Shown here piece after piece: positions 1 through 15,600 of a stretch of DNA of 64,000 nucleotides. The DNA comes from Mya arenaria (lineage: Eukaryota; Mollusca; Bivalvia; Myida; Myidae), in assembly GCF_026914265.1 (NCBI RefSeq), contig NC_069135.1, forward strand, positions 36,031,756 through 36,095,755, given 5' to 3'. The notes beneath the pieces were generated by a model, which was not told the origin of the DNA, made no database searches, and was given only the letters and a program-made list of their open reading frames with translations. The stretch's first letter is position 1. Each line of letters opens with the position of its first letter. The translations under genes were made by a program, and so were the position numbers.

Positions 1-2778
1 TATCACTGAACACATGTTACAGTTACAACTATCACTGAACACATGTTACAGTTACAACTATCACTGAACACATGTTACAGTTACAACTATCACTGAACAC
101 ATGTTACAGTTACAACTATCACTGAACACATGTTACAGTTACAACTATCACTGAACACATGTTACAGTTACAACTATCACTGAACACATGTTACATTTAC
201 AACTATCACTGAGCACATGTTACAGTTACAGCTATCACTGAACACATGTTACAGTTACTACTATCACTGAACACAGGTTACAGTTACAACTATCACTGAA
301 CACATGTTACAGTCACCACTATCACTGAACACATGTTACAGTTACAACTATCACCGAACACATGTTACAGTTACCACTATCACTGAACACAGGTTACAGT
401 CACCACTATCACTGAACACAAGTTACAGTTACAACTATCACTGAACACAAGTTACAGTTACAACTATCACCGAACACTTGTTACAGTTACAACTATCACT
501 GAACACATGTTACAGTCACCACTATCACTGAACACATGTTACAGTTACAACTATCACCGAACACATGTTACAGTTACAACTATCACCGAACACATGTTAC
601 AGTTACAACTATCACTGAACACATGTTACAGTCACCACTATCACTGAACACAAGTTACATTTACAACTATCACTCAACACATGCTACAGTTACAACTATC
701 ACTGAACACATGTTACAGTTACAACTATCACTGAACACATGTTACAGTTACAACTATCACCGAACACATGTTACAGTCACCACTATCACTGAACACAGGT
801 TACAGTTACAACTATCACTGAACACATGTTACAGTCACCACTATCACTGAACACAGGTTACAGTTACAACTATCACTGAACACATGTTACAGTTACAACT
901 ATCACTGAACACATGTTACAGTTACCACTATCACTGAACACAGGTTACAGTCACAACTATCACTTAACCCATGTTACAGATACAACTATCACTGAACACA
1001 TGTTACAGTTACCACTATCACTTAACCCATGTTACAGATACAACTATCACTGAACACATGTTACAGTAACAACTATCGCTTAACCCATGTTACAGATACA
1101 ACTATCACTGAACACATGTTACAGTTACAACTATCACTGAACACATGTTACAGTTACAACTATCACCGAACACATGTTACAGTCACCACTATCACTGAAC
1201 ACATGTTACAGTCACCACTATCACTGAACACATGTTACAGTCACCACTATCACTGAACACATGTTACAGTTACATCTAACACTGAACACATGTTACATTT
1301 ACAACTATCACCGAACACATGTTACAGTTACAACTATCACTGAACACATGTTACAGTCACCACTATCACTGAACACATGTTACAGTCACCACTATCACCG
1401 AACACAAGTTACAGTTACAACTATCACCGAACACAAGTTACAGTTACAACTATCACTGAACACTTGTTACAGTTACAACTATCACTGAACACATGTTACA
1501 GTTACTACTATCACTGAACACATGTTACAGTTACATCTAACACTGAACACATGTTACAGTTACAACTATCACTGAACACATGTTACAGTTACAACTATCA
1601 CTGAACACATGTTACAGTTACAACTATCACTGAACACAAGTTACAGTTACAACTATCACCGAACACATGTTACAGTTACAACTATCACTGAACACATGTT
1701 ACAGTCACCACTATCACTGAACACATGTTACAGTCACCACTATCACTGAACACATGTTACAGTTACATCTAACACTGAACACATGTTACATTTACAACTA
1801 TCACTGAACACAAGTTACAGTTACAACTATCACTGAACACATGTTACAGTTACAACTATCACTGAACACATGTTACAGTTACATCTAACACTGAACACAA
1901 GTTACATTTACAACTATCACTGAACACAAGTTACATTTACAACTATCACTGAACAATGTTACAGTTACAACTATCACTGAACACATGTTACAGTTACAAC
2001 TATCACTGAACACATGTTACAGTCACAGCTATCACTGAACACATGTTACAGTTACAACTTTCACTGAACACATGTTACATTTACAACTATCACTGAACAC
2101 ATGTTACAGTTACAACTATCACTGAACACATGTTTACAGTTACAACTATCACTGAACACATGCTACATTTACAACTATCACTGAACACATGTTACAGTCA
2201 CCACTATCACTGAACACATGTTACAGTTACAACTATCACTGAACACATGTTACAGTCACCACTATCACTGAACACATGTTACAGTTACAACTATCACTGA
2301 ACACATGCTACATTTACAACTATCACTGAACACATGTTACAGTTACAACTATCACTGAACACATGTTACAGTTACAACTATCACTGAACACATGTTACAT
2401 TTACAACTATCACTGAACACATGTTACAGTCACCACTATCACTGAACACATGTTACAGTTACAACTATCACTGAACACAAGTTACAGTTACAACTAACAC
2501 CGAACACATTTTACAGTTACAACTATCACTGAACACAAGTTACAGTTACAACTACCACTGAACATATGTGGCTGTTACCATTATCACTGAACACATGTTA
2601 CAGTCACAACTATCACTGAACACAAGTTACAGTTACAACTATCACTGAACACATGTTACAGTTACAACTATCACTGAACACATGTTACAGTTACAAACTA
2701 TCACTGAACCAAGTTACAGTTACAACTACCACTGACATATGTGGCTGTTACCATTATCACTGAACACATGTTCAGTCA

Positions 2779-2935
2779 CAACTCCCCCCCCTCTCTCCCC
2801 TTTCCCCCCCTCCTATACTCCTTCCCTCCCCCTTCCCTCCTCTCCCCTTCCCCCCCCCCCCTATAGTTCGCCTACCCTTATCCTCACCCCCTCCCACCAC
2901 AATGAACGATCATCTAATAGACACACGCACATAGT
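2779..2935. repeat. C/T-rich low-complexity interruption of the satellite
   Basis: The array is broken by a pyrimidine-rich stretch of C runs and CCCTCC/TTCCC blocks before satellite units resume near 2936. It may be a real insertion or a sequencing artefact at the start of the low-quality part of the array. Confidence 0.7.
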
Positions 2936-5900
2936 TGCAGTTACCACATCACTAGAGCACCCACAGGTTACAGTTACAACTATCACTGAACACATTTACA
3001 GTTACTACTATCACTGAAACACATGTTTTGTTTGAACACATGTTACAGTTTACAACATATCACTGAACACAAGTTACAGTCAAACTATCACTGGAAACAC
3101 TTGTTACAGTTACAACTATCACTGAACACTTGTTCCAGTAAACAAAACTATCAATGAAACACATGTTGCAGTCACACTATCACTGAACACATGTTACAGT
3201 CACAACTATCACTAAACAACATGTTACAGTACCACTATCATCTGAACGCATGTTACAGAACAACTATCACTGAACACAAGTTATAGTCAAATATAGCACT
3301 GAACGCATGTTGCAAGTCACAACTATCACTGAACACATGTTACGTTACCACTATCACTGAACACATGTTACAGTTACAACTATCACTGAACACAAGTTAC
3401 AGTCACAACTATCACTGAACACAAGTTACAGTTACAACTATCACTGAACACAAGTTACAGTTACAACTATCACTGAACCCATGTTACAGTCACAACTATC
3501 ACTGAACACAAGTTACAGTTACAACTATCACTGAACACAAGTTACAGTAACTATCACTGAACACATGTTACAGTTACAACTATCACTGAACACAAGTTAC
3601 AGTTACTACTACACTGAACACATATTACAGTTACAACTATCACTGAACATATGTTTCAGTTACATACTATCACTGAACACATGTTACAGTTACAACTATC
3701 ACTGAACACAAGTTACAGTTACAACTATCACTGAACACAAGTTACAGTTACTACTATCACTGAACACAAGTTACAGTTACAACTATCACTGAACACAAGT
3801 TACAGTCACAACTACATATCACTGAACACTGTAGTACACTATCACTGAACACTGTTACAGTTACACTATCACTGAACACTTGTTACAGTAAAACTATCAC
3901 TGAACACATGTTCAGTACAACTATCACTGACATGTTACCAGTTACAACTATCACATGAACACTTGTTACAGTTACAACTATCACTGAACACTGTTACAGT
4001 ACAACTATAAATCAGAACACTTGTTACAGTACAACTATCACTAAACACATTTGCAGTAACAACTATCACTGAACACATGTTGCATTCACAACTATCACTG
4101 AACACATGTTACAGCACAACTATCATAAACACATGTACAGTTACCACTATATCTGAACGCATGTTACAGACACAACTATCACTGAACACAAGTTATAGTC
4201 ACAACTATCACTGAACACAAGTTACAGTTACAACTATCACTGAACACAAGTTACAGTTACAACTATCACTGAACACAAGTTACAGTTACCATTATCTGAA
4301 CGCATGTTACAGACACAAACTATCACTGAACACAAGTTACAGTCACTACTATCACTGAACGCATGTTCAGTCACAACTATCACTGAACACATGTTACAGT
4401 TACAACTATCACTGAACAATGTTACAGTTACAACTATCACTGAACATGTTAAGTTACAACTATCACTGAACACATGTTATAGTCACAACTATCACTGAAC
4501 ACAGTTACAGTTACAACTATCACTGAAACAAGTTACAGTTACAACTATCACTGAACCCATGTTACAGTTACAACTATCACTGAAACACAAGTTACAGTCA
4601 CAATTATCACTGAACACGTTGTTACAGTTACAACTATCAGAACACATGTTACCGTAACAACTATCACTGAACACATGTTCAGTCACAAACTATCACTGAA
4701 CACATGTTAAGTCACAATATCACTAACACATGTTACAGTTTACACTATATCGAAGCATGTTACAGACACAACTATCACTGAACACAGTTATAGTCACTAC
4801 TAGCACTGAACGATGTGCAGTCACAACTATCACTGAACACATGTTACAGTTACAACTATCACTGAACAATGTTACAGTTACAACTATCACATGAACACAT
4901 GTTATAGTTACAAACTATCACTGACACATGTTATAGTCACAACTATCACTGAACACATGTTACAGTTACAACTATCACTGAAACCCTTGTTACAGTTACA
5001 ACTATCACTGAACACAAGTTACAGTTACAACTATCACTGAACACTTGTTACAGTTACAACTATCACTTGAACACATGTTACAGTTACAACTATCACTGAA
5101 CACAAGTTTAGTTACAACTATCACTGAAAACATGTTATAGTTACAACTATCACTGAACACAGTTATAGTTACAACTATCACTGAAACATGTTACAGTTAC
5201 AACTATTACTGAACACATGTTACAGTTACAACTATCACTGAAGCCCTGTTATAGTACAACTATCACTGAACACATGTTACAGTTACAACTATCACTGAAC
5301 ATTGTACAGTACAAACTATCACTGAACACATGTTACAGTTACCACTATCACGAACACTTGTTATAGTTACAACTATCACTGAACACATGTTACAGTTACC
5401 ACTATCACTGAACACATGTACAGTTACAACTATCACTGAACAGATGTTACAGTTTAAACTATCACTGAACAAATTTTACAGTTACAACTATCACTGAAAC
5501 AATGTTACAGTTACAACTATCACTGAACGCATGTTACAGTTACACATTCACTGAACACAGGTACAGTTACCACTAACACTTAGTACAGTTACAGTTACAA
5601 CTATCACTGAACACATGTTATAGTTACAACTATCACTTAGTACATGCTCTACAGTTACAACTATCACTGACACATGTTACAGTTAAAACTATCACTGAAC
5701 CATGTTACAGTACACTATCCTGAAACAGGTTAAGTTACAACATCACATTAGTACATGTTACAGTTACAACTATCACTGAACACATGTTATAGTTACAACA
5801 CATGAACAATGTTATAGTTACAACTATCACTGAACATATGTTCAGTTACAACTATCACTGAACACAAGTTATGTTACAACTATCACTGAACACATGTAAT

Positions 5901-6556
5901 AGTTACAACTAACACTAGTACATGTTACAGTTACAACTATCAATGAACACATGTTACAGTTACAACTATCACTGAACAACATGTTACAGTTACAACTATC
6001 ACTGGACATTTGTTAAAGTTACAACTTCACGAACACATGTTACAGTTACAACTATCACTGAACACATGTTACAGTTACAACTATCACTGAACACATGTGT
6101 ACAACAACTTCACTAAACACATGTTCAGTCACAACTATCACTGAACACAATGACAGTCACAACTATTCATGAACCATGGCAGTTACAAATATCACTGAAC
6201 ACATGTTACAGTTACCACTATCATGAACACATGTTACGTTACAACTATCACTGAACCATGTTACAGTTACCACTATCACTGAACACATGGTTACAGTTAC
6301 AACTATCACTGAACACATGTTACAGTTACAACTATCACTGAACACTGTTACAATTTACAAACTATCACTAAACACCTGTTACAGTCACAACTATCACTGA
6401 ACATTGTACAGTCACAACTATCACTGACACATGTACAGTTACAACTATCACTGAACACTGTTACAGTCACAACTATCACTGAACACAAGTTACAGTACAA
6501 CTATCAATGAACCACATGTTACAGTACAACTATTCACTGAACCAATTGAACAGTCA

Positions 6557-6581
6557 NNNNNNNNNNNNNNNNNNNNNNNNN
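6557..6581. other. Assembly gap of 25 N
   Basis: Exactly 25 N bases lie inside the satellite array. The left flank is error-rich satellite and the right flank becomes clean satellite, so the gap size is probably arbitrary. Confidence 0.99.
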
Positions 6582-9500
6582 CAGTCACAATTATCACTGA
6601 ACACTTGTTACAGTTACAACTATCACTGACACATGTTACAGTACACTATCACTGAACACATGTTGCAGTCAACTATCACTGAACATGTTACAGTCACAAC
6701 TATCACTAAACACATGTTACAGTTACCACTATATCTGAACGCATGTTACAGACACAACTATCACTGAACACAAGTTATAGTCACTACTAGCACTGAACGC
6801 ATGTTGCAGTCACAACTATCACTGAACACATGTTACAGTTACAACTATCACTGAACAGATGTTACAGTTACAACTATCACTGAACACATGTTATAGTTAC
6901 AACTATCACTGAACACATGTTATAGTCACAACTATCACTGAACACATGTTACAGTTACAACTATCACTGAACACTTGTTACAGTTACAACTATCACTGAA
7001 CACAAGTTACAGTTACAACTATCACTGAACACTTGTTACAGTTACAACTATCACTGAACACATGTTACAGTTACAACTATCACTGAACACAAGTTATAGT
7101 TACAACTATCACTGAACACATGTTATAGTTACAACTATCACTGAACACAAGTTATAGTTACAACTATCACTGAACACATGTTACAGTTACAACTATCACT
7201 GAACACATGTTACAGTTACAACTATCACTGAACGCATGTTATAGTTACAACTATCACTGAACACATGTTACAGTTACAACTATCACTGAACACTTGTTAC
7301 AGTTACAACTATCACTGAACACATGTTACAGTTACCACTATCACTGAACACTTGTTATAGTTACAACTATCACTGAACACATGTTACAGTTACCACTATC
7401 ACTGAACACTTGTTACAGTTACAACTATCACTGAACAGATGTTACAGTTACAACTATCACTGAACACATGTTACAGTTACAACTATCACTGAACACATGT
7501 TACAGTTACAACTATCACTGAACGCATGTTACAGTTACCACTATCACTGAACACAGGTTACAGTTACCACTATCACTTAGTACATGTTACAGTTACAACT
7601 ATCACTGAACACATGTTATAGTTACAACTATCACTTAGTACATGTTACAGTTACAACTATCACTGAACACATGTTACAGTTACAACTATCACTGAACGCA
7701 TGTTACAGTTACCACTATCACTGAACACAGGTTACAGTTACAACTATCACTTAGTACATGTTACAGTTACAACTATCACTGAACACATGTTATAGTTACA
7801 ACTATCACTGAACACATGTTATAGTTACAACTATCACTGAACATATGTTGCAGTTACAACTATCACTGAACACATGTTATAGTTACAACTATCACTGAAC
7901 ACATGTTATAGTTACAACTATCACTTAGTACATGTTACAGTTACAACTATCACTGAACACATGTTACAGTTACAACTATCACTGAACACATGTTACAGTT
8001 ACAACTATCACTGGACATTTGTTACAGTTACAACTATCACTGAACACATGTTACAGTTACAACTATCACTGAACACATGTTACAGTTACAACTATCACTG
8101 AACACATGTTACAGTTACAACTATCACTAAACACATGTTGCAGTCACAACTATCACTGAACACAATTGACAGTCACAACTATCACTGAACGCATGTTGCA
8201 GTTACAACTATCACTGAACACATGTTACAGTTACCACTATCACTGAACACATGTTACTGTTACAACTATCACTGAACACATGTTACAGTTACCACTATCA
8301 CTGAACACATGTTACAGTTACAACTATCACTGAACACATGTTACAGTTACAACTATCAATGAACACTTGTTACAGTTACAACTATCACTAAACACCTGTT
8401 ACAGTCACAACTATCACTGAACACTTGTTACAGTCACAACTATCACTGTACACATGTTACAGTTACAACTATCACTGAACACTTGTTACAGTCACAACTA
8501 TCACTGAACGCATGTTGCAGTCACAACTATCTCTGAACACATGTTACAGTTACCACTATCACTGAACACATGTTGCAGTCACAACTATCACTGAAAACAT
8601 GTTGCAGTCACAATTATCACTGAACGCATGTTGCAGTTACAACTATCACTGAACGCATGTTGCAGTCACAACTATCACTGAACACATGATACAGTCACAA
8701 CTATCACTAAACACATGTTACAGTGACAACTATCACTAAACACATGTTGCAGTCACAACTATCACTGAACACAATTGACAGTCACAACTATCACTGAACG
8801 CATGTTGCAGTTACAACTATCACTGAACACATGTTACAGTTACCACTATCACTGAACACATGTTACTGTTACAACTATCACTGAACACATGTTACAGTCA
8901 CAACTATCACTGAACACATGTTACAGTTACAACTATCACTGAACGCATGTTACAGTCACAACTATCACTGAACGCATGTTACAGTCACAACAATCACTGA
9001 ACGCATGTTACAGTTACAACTATCACTGAACACAGGTTACAGTTACAACTATCACTGAACCCATGTTACAGTTACAACTATCACTGAACACATGTTACAG
9101 TCACAACTATCACTGAACACTTGTTACAGTTACAACTATCACTGAACACATGTTACAGTAACAACTATCACTGAACACATGTTGCAGTCACAACTATCAC
9201 TGAACACATGTTACAGTCACAACTATCACTAAACACATGTTACAGTTACCACTATATCTGAACGCATGTTACAGACACAACTATCACTGAACACAAGTTA
9301 TAGTCACTACTAGCACTGAACGCATGTTGCAGTCACAACTATCACTGAACACATGTTACAGTTACAACTATCACTGAACACATGCTACAGTTACTACTAT
9401 CACTGAACACATGTTACAGTTACAACTATCACTGAACACATGTTACAGTTACAACTATCACTGAACACATGTTACAGTTACAACTATCACTGAACACTTG

Positions 9501-12331
9501 TTACAGTTACAACTATCACTGAACACTTGTTACAGTTACAACTATCACTGAACACTTGTTACAGTTACAACTATCACTGAACACATGTTACAGTTACCAC
9601 TATCACTGAACACATGTTACAGTTACCACTATCACTGAACACATGTTACAGTTACAACTATCACTGAACACTTGTTACAGTTACAACTATCACTGAACAC
9701 TTGTTACAGTTACAACTATCACTGAACACATGTTACAGTTACAACTATCACTGAACACATGTTACAGTTACAACTATCACTGAACACTTGTTACAGTTAC
9801 AACTATCACTGAACACATGTTACAGTTACAACTATCACTGAACACTTGTTACAGTTACAACTATCACTGAACACATGTTACAGTTACAACTATCACTGAA
9901 CACATGTTACAGTTACAACTATCACTGAACACATGTTACAGTTACAACTATCACTGAACACATGTTACAGTTACTACTATCACTGAACACAAGTTACAGT
10001 TACCACTATCACTGAACACATGTTACAGTTACAACTATCACTGAACACATGTTATAGTTACAACTATCACTGAGCACATGTTACAGTTACATCTATCACT
10101 GAACACATGTTACAGTTACAACTATCACTGAACACTTGTTACAGTTACAACTATCACTGAGCACATGTTACAGTTACAACTATCACTGAACACTTGTTAC
10201 AGTTACAACTATCACTGAACACTTGTTACAGTTACAACTATCACTGAACACATGTTACAGTTACAACTATCACTGAACACTTGTTACAGTTACAACTATC
10301 ACTGAACACATGTTACAGTTACAACTATCACTGAACACTTGTTACAGTTACAACTATCACTGAACACTTGTTACAGTTACAACTATCACTGAACACTTGT
10401 TACAGTTACAACTATCACTGAACACATGTTACAGTTACAACTATCACTGAACACATGTTACAGTTACTACTATCACTGAACACAAGTTACAGTTACAACT
10501 ATCACTGAACACATGTTACAGTTACAACTATCACTGAACACATGTTACAGTTACAACTATCACTGAACACATGTTACAGTCACAACTATCACTGAACACA
10601 TGTTACAGTTACAACTATCACTGAACACATGTTACAGTTACAACTATCACTGAACACATGTTACAGTCACAACTATCACTGAACACATGTTACAGTCACA
10701 ACTATCACTGAACACATGTTACAGTTACAACTATCACTGAACACATGTTACAGTTACAACTATCACTGAACACATGTTACAGTTACAACTATCACTGAAC
10801 ACATGTTACAGTCACAACTATCACTGAACACATGTTACAGTTACAACTATCAATGAACACTTGTTATAGTTACAACTATCACTGAGCACATGTTACAGTT
10901 ACATCTATCACTGAACACATGTTACAGTTACAACTATCACTGACCACATGTTACAGTCACAACTATCACTGAACACATGTTACAGTTACAACTATCACTG
11001 ACCACATGTTACAGTCACAACTATCACTGAACAGATGTTACAGTTACAACTATCACTGAACACATGTTACAGTTACAACTATCACTGAACATATGTTACA
11101 GTCACAACTATCACTGAACAGATGTTACAGTTACAACTATCACTGAACACATGTTACAGTTACAACTATCACTGAGCACATGTTACAGTTACAACTATCA
11201 CTGAACACATGTTACAGTTACAACTATCACTGAACACATGTTACAGTTACAACTATCACTGAACACATGTTACAGTTACAACTATCACTGAACACATGTT
11301 ACAGTTACAACTATCACTGAACACATGTTACAGTTACAACTATCACTGAACACAGGTTACAGTTACAACTATCACTGAACACAGGTTACAGTTACAACTA
11401 TCACTGAACACAGGTTACAGTTACAACTATCACTGAACAGATGTTACAGTTACAACTATCACTGAACACAAGTAACAGTTACAACTATCACTGAACACTT
11501 GTTACAGTTACAACTATCACTGAACACATGTTACAGTTACAACTATCACTGAACAGATGTTACAGTTACAACTATCACTGAACACATGTTACAGTTACAA
11601 CTATCACTGAACACAAGTTACAGTCACTACTATCACTGAACACTTGTTACAGTTACAACTATCACTGAACACATGTTACAGTTACCACTATCACTGAACA
11701 GATGTTACAGTTACAACTATCACTGAACACATGTTACAGTTACAACTTTATGTTACAGTTACCACTATCACTGAACACATGTTACAGTTACAACTATCAC
11801 TGAACACATGTTACAGTTACAACTATCACTGAACACATGTTACAGTTACAACTATCACTGAACACATGTTACAGTTACAACTTTCACTGAACACATGTTA
11901 CAGTTACAACTATCACTGAACACATGTTACAGTTACAACTATCACTGAACACTTGTTACAGTTACAACTATCACTGAACGCTTGTTACAGTTACAACAAT
12001 CACTGAACACATGTTACAGTTACAACTATCACTGAACACTTGTTACAGTTACCACTATCACTGAACACATGTTACAGTTACAACTATCACTGAACACATG
12101 CTACAGTTACAACTATCACTGAACACTTGTTACAGTTACAACTATCACTGAACACATGTTACAGTTACAACTATCACTGAACGCATGTTATAGTCACAAC
12201 TATCACTGAACGCATGTTACAGTTACCACTATCACTGAACGCATGTTACAGTTACAAATATCACTGAACACATGTTACAGTTACAACTATCACTGAACAC
12301 ATGTTACAATTACAACTATCACTGAACAGTT

Positions 12332-12535
12332 GCTGTAATCAATTTATCTTAGAAATTTAAATATACGTAAAACACTTCAATTAATTGTTACTATTATTTA
12401 AAATTCTACGAACTAATGAATTTGTGATTTGCCGGTGTTGTTGTCGATGTAGAAATTGCCGAGCTATTCCGAATTCTCTTACATATCACCTAACACATCA
12501 TTTATACTGTTTCAACTTTCCTTTTTATTCCCTAG
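12332..12535. other. AT-rich sequence between satellite and TSP1 exon
   Basis: Unique AT-rich sequence that ends in a pyrimidine tract and a splice acceptor (TTTTTATTCCCTAG). I see no coding exon in it; it is most simply the 3' end of an intron that holds the satellite. Confidence 0.6.
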
Positions 12536-12661
12536 GATGGTCCGTGTGGAACAGCATTACGGCCTGCGACTGCCCGTCGTACAAGAAAGATGGACGTCAT
12601 TTTTACGAAAGAGTGTGTTCGAACCCATCACCTACGTACGGGGATTTGGGATGTTGGGGAG
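12536..12661 (+). CDS. TSP1-repeat exon
   Basis: A 126-nt symmetric 1-1 exon between TTTTTATTCCCTAG and the donor G/GTGTGT. The translation has the TSP1 hallmarks: WSVW near the start, a C-x-C pair, then RVCSNPSP, a Gly turn and GCWG. Four cysteines are visible rather than the usual six. One-domain-per-exon with 1-1 phase is typical of shuffled extracellular modules. Confidence 0.82.
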
Positions 12662-15600
12662 GTGTGTCAGGGAGCAAGTCTTTTCAACCCCAAAACTTTT
12701 TAACCCCTTTGTCAATTCAACCGAGTGAAATGCATGCATTATCAAATTTGATTTCTAACATTACAAACACTTTTTTACAATATATTTCATAAAAAGTGAA
12801 ATGCTTAATTACGGGTATTTATGATTTTCTATACTACTGAATTGAAATGTCCAACCAGGTAGTTGTTGAAAAGTCTTCAATTTTAAGCCAATTATAATTT
12901 TGAAAGTAGGGGTTGAAAATACTTCAACATAAGACTGGAAAAGTCCAGGTATGTGGTTGAAAAGTCTTAAAACTACTGGTTGAACAGTCTATGGGTTGAA
13001 AAGCCTTTTTATAAGGTATTGAAAAGTATTGGGGTGACTATGTGAGTGTGTGCTTATTCCCCCGTCTGTAGGTTCCTGTATGTGGGTCGATAGTGGTACG
13101 TTCGTGTGTAGTACTTTCATCCGGAGAAGTGATATCTGAGACTTTTTCATATTTTGTCCAATCCCTGTGACCGTGGTGCCGAAATCGGGTGGAGACACAG
13201 AAACACCGTCTTAAATAAACCAGTCTTTGTGATACTCTTATTCAATATCCATAGATAGATAGTTTATTCACTATAAGCTTAAAGCCCATGGGCATAACAT
13301 ATTTTAAACGATAATATAGAGAATAGAACATTTCCGGTATGCACAATGATAATACTTTTCTTACAATTTTCATCAATTTCTATATCGGACACATATATTT
13401 TCAAAACGATTAACAATTGAATGTGAGATGATGCAATCCAATACAATTTTCAACGGAATATATATATATTATTTTCAACAATAAAACTACAAGTGAAAAT
13501 GTTAATTTGGTTGAATAATGATTTATAGAAGCCTTACCTTATTCGAGGAATTTTTAAGGTATCCATATCATATCAGATATATCTTTACATGTTACATTTG
13601 GAGAAAAGTGTTAATTATAGTATGTATTTTCTCGTATTTTAAAACTTTTAAATTATATAGCACGATAATTTGCGTATAGTATTTATGTTATTCGTTGAAA
13701 GAAGTTCAGTGAATTTCATAATATTTGGGCGACGCCAGTAATATCGACGTATGTATGATTTCCGTAATTCATGATATAAAGGACATTCTAAGGGAAAATG
13801 AAATTCGTCCTCCAGAGTGTTACAAAGTTGACATTTTCTTTCATTTCTTGGGGTTATGTGTGGTTTATGCCATCGTCTCATTTCTATTTCGAGTCTATGG
13901 GAAGATAACCTAAGCCTTGCTAGAGCGTTCCTGTGATGTTTGTTCTGGATATTGTCTAGGTATAATTGGAAATTAAAGTTTGAGAATAATACATAGGAGG
14001 AAGCTCTCGAAGAGTCTCTCAACTCTTCATTCCATTTTTGCATAAATATATCTCTCGCTCTTTGTTTGAAGATATATAAAAAGTAATTAATGTTTCCGAC
14101 ACCTTGATTTAGCCACACGTCGTTAAACCCCATTGATTCTAACATAAATTTGACTTTATATGCCCAATTGAATTGACCGATATTGTCTTGTATATCTGAT
14201 ATCATTGAATTGTATAAAAGTTTTACGTATTTTCTGTCATTCGACATTGTCAATCTTAACCAGTATCTGATGATAGACGTCATTCGATAAACATAGAGAG
14301 GGGTTCTTCCTAATTCTCCATAAATAAAGTTGTTTTGTGTTGATAATTTTATTTTAAGTTTTTAAAGAAATGAAGATGTATTTTTTCTAGTGAATCTTCT
14401 TTTAGGAATCCCCATACTTCTGACCCATAGTTGAGTATAGGTAATATAAGTTTGTCGAACAATGAAACGATGTGGCTTAATTGGATGTAAGTAAATTTAG
14501 ATAAATATTTATTTAAAAATAGCGTTAAGGGCTTGGCCCCCAAGTGCTTCAAATGTTTTATTAAATGAACCGCCGGTAGAGAATGTGATTCCTAAATACG
14601 TGAATTTGTTAACAATCTCAATTTCACAATCTCCGTAAAAGAATTTGATATTATTTCGTAATCTTCCGCCTTTTCGGAATACCATGACCTTAGTTTTATT
14701 GACATTACAACCAGTTTCCAGGTTTGACAGTAATTTCTGAGAATATTTAGTCCGTTTTGCAGTTCTACTTCTGATTTGCAAATACCACTATATCGTCTGC
14801 GTAAAGCAGTAACAAGAGTTTTAATGTGTTTAAATTGATCCCCTGAAAACCTTTGAGTATAAATTCTTCCTCTAAATCATTAATGTACATGGAAAATATA
14901 AAAGGGGATAAACAGCCCCCTTGTCTTGTACCAAGTGAGGAGACAAATGCCTCACTTACTTCATTTTTTTAACTTTATGCTTGATTTAACATTACTATAA
15001 AGCCAGTATATTGTTTTCATCATATTTCCACGTATTCCGTATCTAATAAGTTTGTAGAAGATGTAACCTCTCACCAAAAGGTCAAAGGCCTTTGTAAAAT
15101 CTACGTAGCAGACATACAGTTTCTTATTTTGGTTAAAAATATGTTCAATGACACCATTTAGGACATAGATATTGTCCACTGTTTCCATATTTTTCCTAAA
15201 TCCTGCTTGCGCTTCAGTATAAATGGAATAATTTTCGGTCCATGTATTTAATCGATTACTTATTATTCTTTAAAGTATCCCTAAAGTACTTCGTAAGGTA
15301 ATTCCCCTGTAATTTTCTGGGAGGTTTTGATCCCCCTTCTTAAATAATGGTATAATATAGCCTTCCGTCCATTGATTAGGGAAGTAGCCTTGTTTCAATA
15401 TATTATTAAATAGTGCACTGAAATAATTCGATAAGTAGGGAAAACCATATTTAAGAAATTCATTTAATATAAGAACGGGTCCTCCCGAGCGCCCGTTACT
15501 TTATTGAGAACATGCTTGTTTGATTTCATCATTAGAGATTTCAATATCTAACTCTGAGAACATTATTTGCAATTCCCCATTTAGAAATCTGTTATTGAAA

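Larger units (their letters stand above)
1..12331. repeat. 29-bp satellite array (about 420 units)
   Basis: A head-to-tail array with a 29-bp unit (TATCACTGAACACATGTT followed by ACAGTTACAAC) fills the first 12.3 kb. Common variants are CAAGTT, CTTGTT, GTCAC and TTAGTACATG. Because 29 is not a multiple of 3, each reading frame repeats every 87 bp. The short open frames on both strands are therefore by-products and not genes. The array ends in unique AT-rich sequence near 12331. It lies upstream of a TSP1 exon, so it may sit inside an intron of that gene. From about 2770 to 6556 the units carry many single-base gains and losses, while from 6582 onward they are nearly perfect. Confidence 0.97.

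Noticed and set aside
536..1488. Open frames of about 75-104 residues with NTCYSYNYH repeats
   Set aside because: Direct product of the 29-bp satellite, which cycles frame every 87 bp. No splice, promoter or codon signal.
1..12331. CRISPR-like array of 29-bp repeats
   Set aside because: The repeats are contiguous with no unique spacers, and the region is eukaryotic.
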